Source: Rickettsia typhi
GTDB lineage: Bacteria > Pseudomonadota > Alphaproteobacteria > Rickettsiales > Rickettsiaceae
DNA: 7,909 nt
NCBI GenBank assembly: GCA_945907105.1
Contig: CAMDSB010000048.1
Coordinates: forward strand, 1 to 7,909
Direction: 5' to 3'
Below, one piece after another: positions 7,446 through 7,909 of the stretch. Under the pieces are notes generated by a model. It was not told the DNA's origin. It worked only from the letters and a program-made list of their open reading frames with translations, and searched no databases. The position numbers and the translations under genes are program-made. Position 1 is the stretch's first letter. The number at the start of each line of letters is the position of its first letter.

Positions 7446-7546
7446 GCACAGCAGAAGGAGCACTCCTGTTATTATGCCCTAAGTTCAATCCAACTGGGCT
7501 TAGTATAACTGGTGTTCAAGGGATGCTTTATTGGTTGGTGGAATAA
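7446..7546. other. Unusual intergenic segment with nested small inverted repeats, possible gene or repeat remnant
   Basis: This stretch between the aldolase-like stop and the terminator looks richer in G+C than the other spacers. It contains AGGAG/CTCCT arms (7456-7460 and 7463-7467) and a bulged stem GCCC..AGTT / AACT-GGGC (7476-7479, 7482-7485, 7492-7495, 7496-7499). The plus-strand frame ending with TAA at 7544-7546 is open from 7433 and would give a hydrophobic tail ...GLSITGVQGMLYWLVE without a proper start. The reverse strand is also partly open. It may be a decayed gene end, a palindromic repeat element, or part of the operon's 3' UTR. I do not recognise it. Confidence 0.35.
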
Positions 7547-7586
7547 AAAAAAAGAATATGCAGATTAATTTGCATATTCTTTTTTT
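7547..7586. terminator. Bidirectional intrinsic terminator between the aldolase-like gene and csp
   Basis: A perfect 16-bp stem pairs 7547-7562 with 7571-7586 around an 8-base loop. The core GAATATGCA/TGCATATTC is flanked by A7 on the left and T7 on the right. Transcripts from either side therefore end in a U run: seven U on the plus strand, and nine on the minus strand because the A run begins at 7545. It serves both the plus-strand operon and the convergent cold-shock gene. Confidence 0.9.
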
Positions 7587-7609
7587 AGACTATATCAAAA
7601 AATGATTGA

Positions 7610-7813
7610 TTAGATCAATTTAATATTAATAGCTGAGATTTTGCCATTTTGAGATTCAGTTTCGAAACTGATTTCTTGGCCGTCGCTTAGATCTCTAAGT
7701 CCTGACTGTTCTACAGCTGAGATGTGAAGAAAAACATCTTTTGATTTATCGCTAGGCTCAATGAAGCCATAACCTTTGTTAGCGTTAAACCATTTTACTT
7801 TTCCTTTTTGCAT
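7610..7813 (-). CDS. Cold-shock protein, CspA family
   Basis: This is a single cold-shock domain of 67 residues, the normal CspA size: a five-stranded OB fold that binds single-stranded RNA and DNA and melts RNA structure. The protein begins QKGKVKWFNANKGYGFIEP. RNP1 is KGYGFI (13-18) and RNP2 is DVFLHIS (26-32). Aromatic nucleic-acid-binding residues Trp8, Phe9, Tyr15, Phe17, Phe28 and His30 are all present. The usual SGLRDLSDGQEISFE block (37-51) follows, and the tail AINIKLI is family-like. It is a single-gene unit, convergent with the aldolase-like gene and sharing its terminator. The ATG at 7813 has only a distant AGGT about 11 bases upstream. Whether it is cold-induced or constitutive, as some Csp paralogues are, cannot be read here. 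The leader hairpin may matter for its control. Confidence 0.97.
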   Translation of the reverse strand: MQKGKVKWFNANKGYGFIEPSDKSKDVFLHISAVEQSGLRDLSDGQEISFETESQNGKISAINIKLI

Positions 7814-7840
7814 AATATGTGTACCTAAATGTTTTTGAAT

Positions 7841-7865
7841 GCTAATATTAAACTCTAATATTAGC
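7841..7865. promoter_or_regulatory. Perfect 10-bp inverted repeat in the csp leader
   Basis: The arms GCTAATATTA (7841-7850) and TAATATTAGC (7856-7865) flank a 5-base loop, 28 bases upstream of the csp start. With a possible -10 box TATAGT (minus strand, 7871-7876) just upstream, transcription would begin around the outer edge of the repeat. It could then form a hairpin at the very 5' end of the mRNA, or act as a DNA operator. There is no U run after it, so a terminator is unlikely. Confidence 0.5.
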
Positions 7866-7870
7866 TCATC

Positions 7871-7876
7871 ACTATA
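7871..7876 (-). promoter_or_regulatory. Possible -10 box of the csp promoter
   Basis: TATAGT on the minus strand lies 58 bases upstream of the csp ATG and is a fair -10 match. No convincing -35 hexamer is visible 16-18 bases further upstream, so the call rests on the -10 alone. Confidence 0.3.
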
Positions 7877-7909
7877 ATTTATTTTTAAACATATTGATAG
7901 CTGTTTTTT

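Noticed and set aside
7433..7546. Small protein-coding gene in the spacer after the aldolase-like gene
   Set aside because: There is no start codon with a ribosome site ahead of the hydrophobic stretch; the only in-frame Met leaves about eight residues. It is kept as a possible remnant only.
7841..7865. Terminator upstream of csp
   Set aside because: The stem is AT-rich and no U run follows on either strand, so it is treated as a leader or operator element instead.

Overview
The window is a compact, AT-rich alphaproteobacterial chromosome segment, most likely from a Rickettsiaceae or close Rickettsiales relative. The best evidence is the HslV protein. Its N-terminus (MSDN...[11 protein letters not shown]) and C-terminus ([18 protein letters not shown]) are very close to Rickettsia HslV as I remember it. 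The HslU, Asd and class II aldolase-like proteins fit the same picture. Base composition looks somewhat less AT-rich than Rickettsia itself, so a sister genus is plausible. This placement comes from reading motifs, not from a search.

Left part, minus strand. Bases 1-746 hold the N-terminal 248 codons of a type I secretion ABC transporter (PrtD/AprD-like) that runs off the left edge. Upstream of it lies a 131-bp spacer with a palindrome and a long imperfect inverted repeat. Further upstream is a three-gene minus-strand cluster, transcribed HIT-family protein -> asd -> a degenerate glutamine-synthetase-like protein. HIT and asd overlap by ATGA; the third gene follows 32 bp after asd.

Centre. 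A 131-bp divergent spacer (3156-3286) separates the HIT gene from hslV and carries plausible back-to-back promoters whose -10 boxes overlap on opposite strands.

Right part, plus strand. hslV-hslU (ATGA overlap), comM 35 bp later, and a class II aldolase/adducin-like gene 3 bp after comM form an apparent four-gene operon. A ~100-bp odd intergenic stretch follows, then a strong 16-bp-stem bidirectional terminator at 7547-7586. This is shared with the convergent minus-strand cold-shock gene (7610-7813), whose leader carries a perfect 10-bp inverted repeat.

Functionally the window combines protein quality control (HslVU), DNA branch migration (ComM), diaminopimelate/threonine-family amino acid synthesis (Asd), RNA chaperoning (Csp) and protein export (T1SS). 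The most unusual item is the 294-residue protein at 878-1762. It keeps recognisable glutamine synthetase framework motifs but appears to have lost the metal-binding glutamates and most of the catalytic domain. I see no CRISPR array, tRNA, rRNA, insertion sequence or phage gene, and no gene-free stretch longer than 300 bases.
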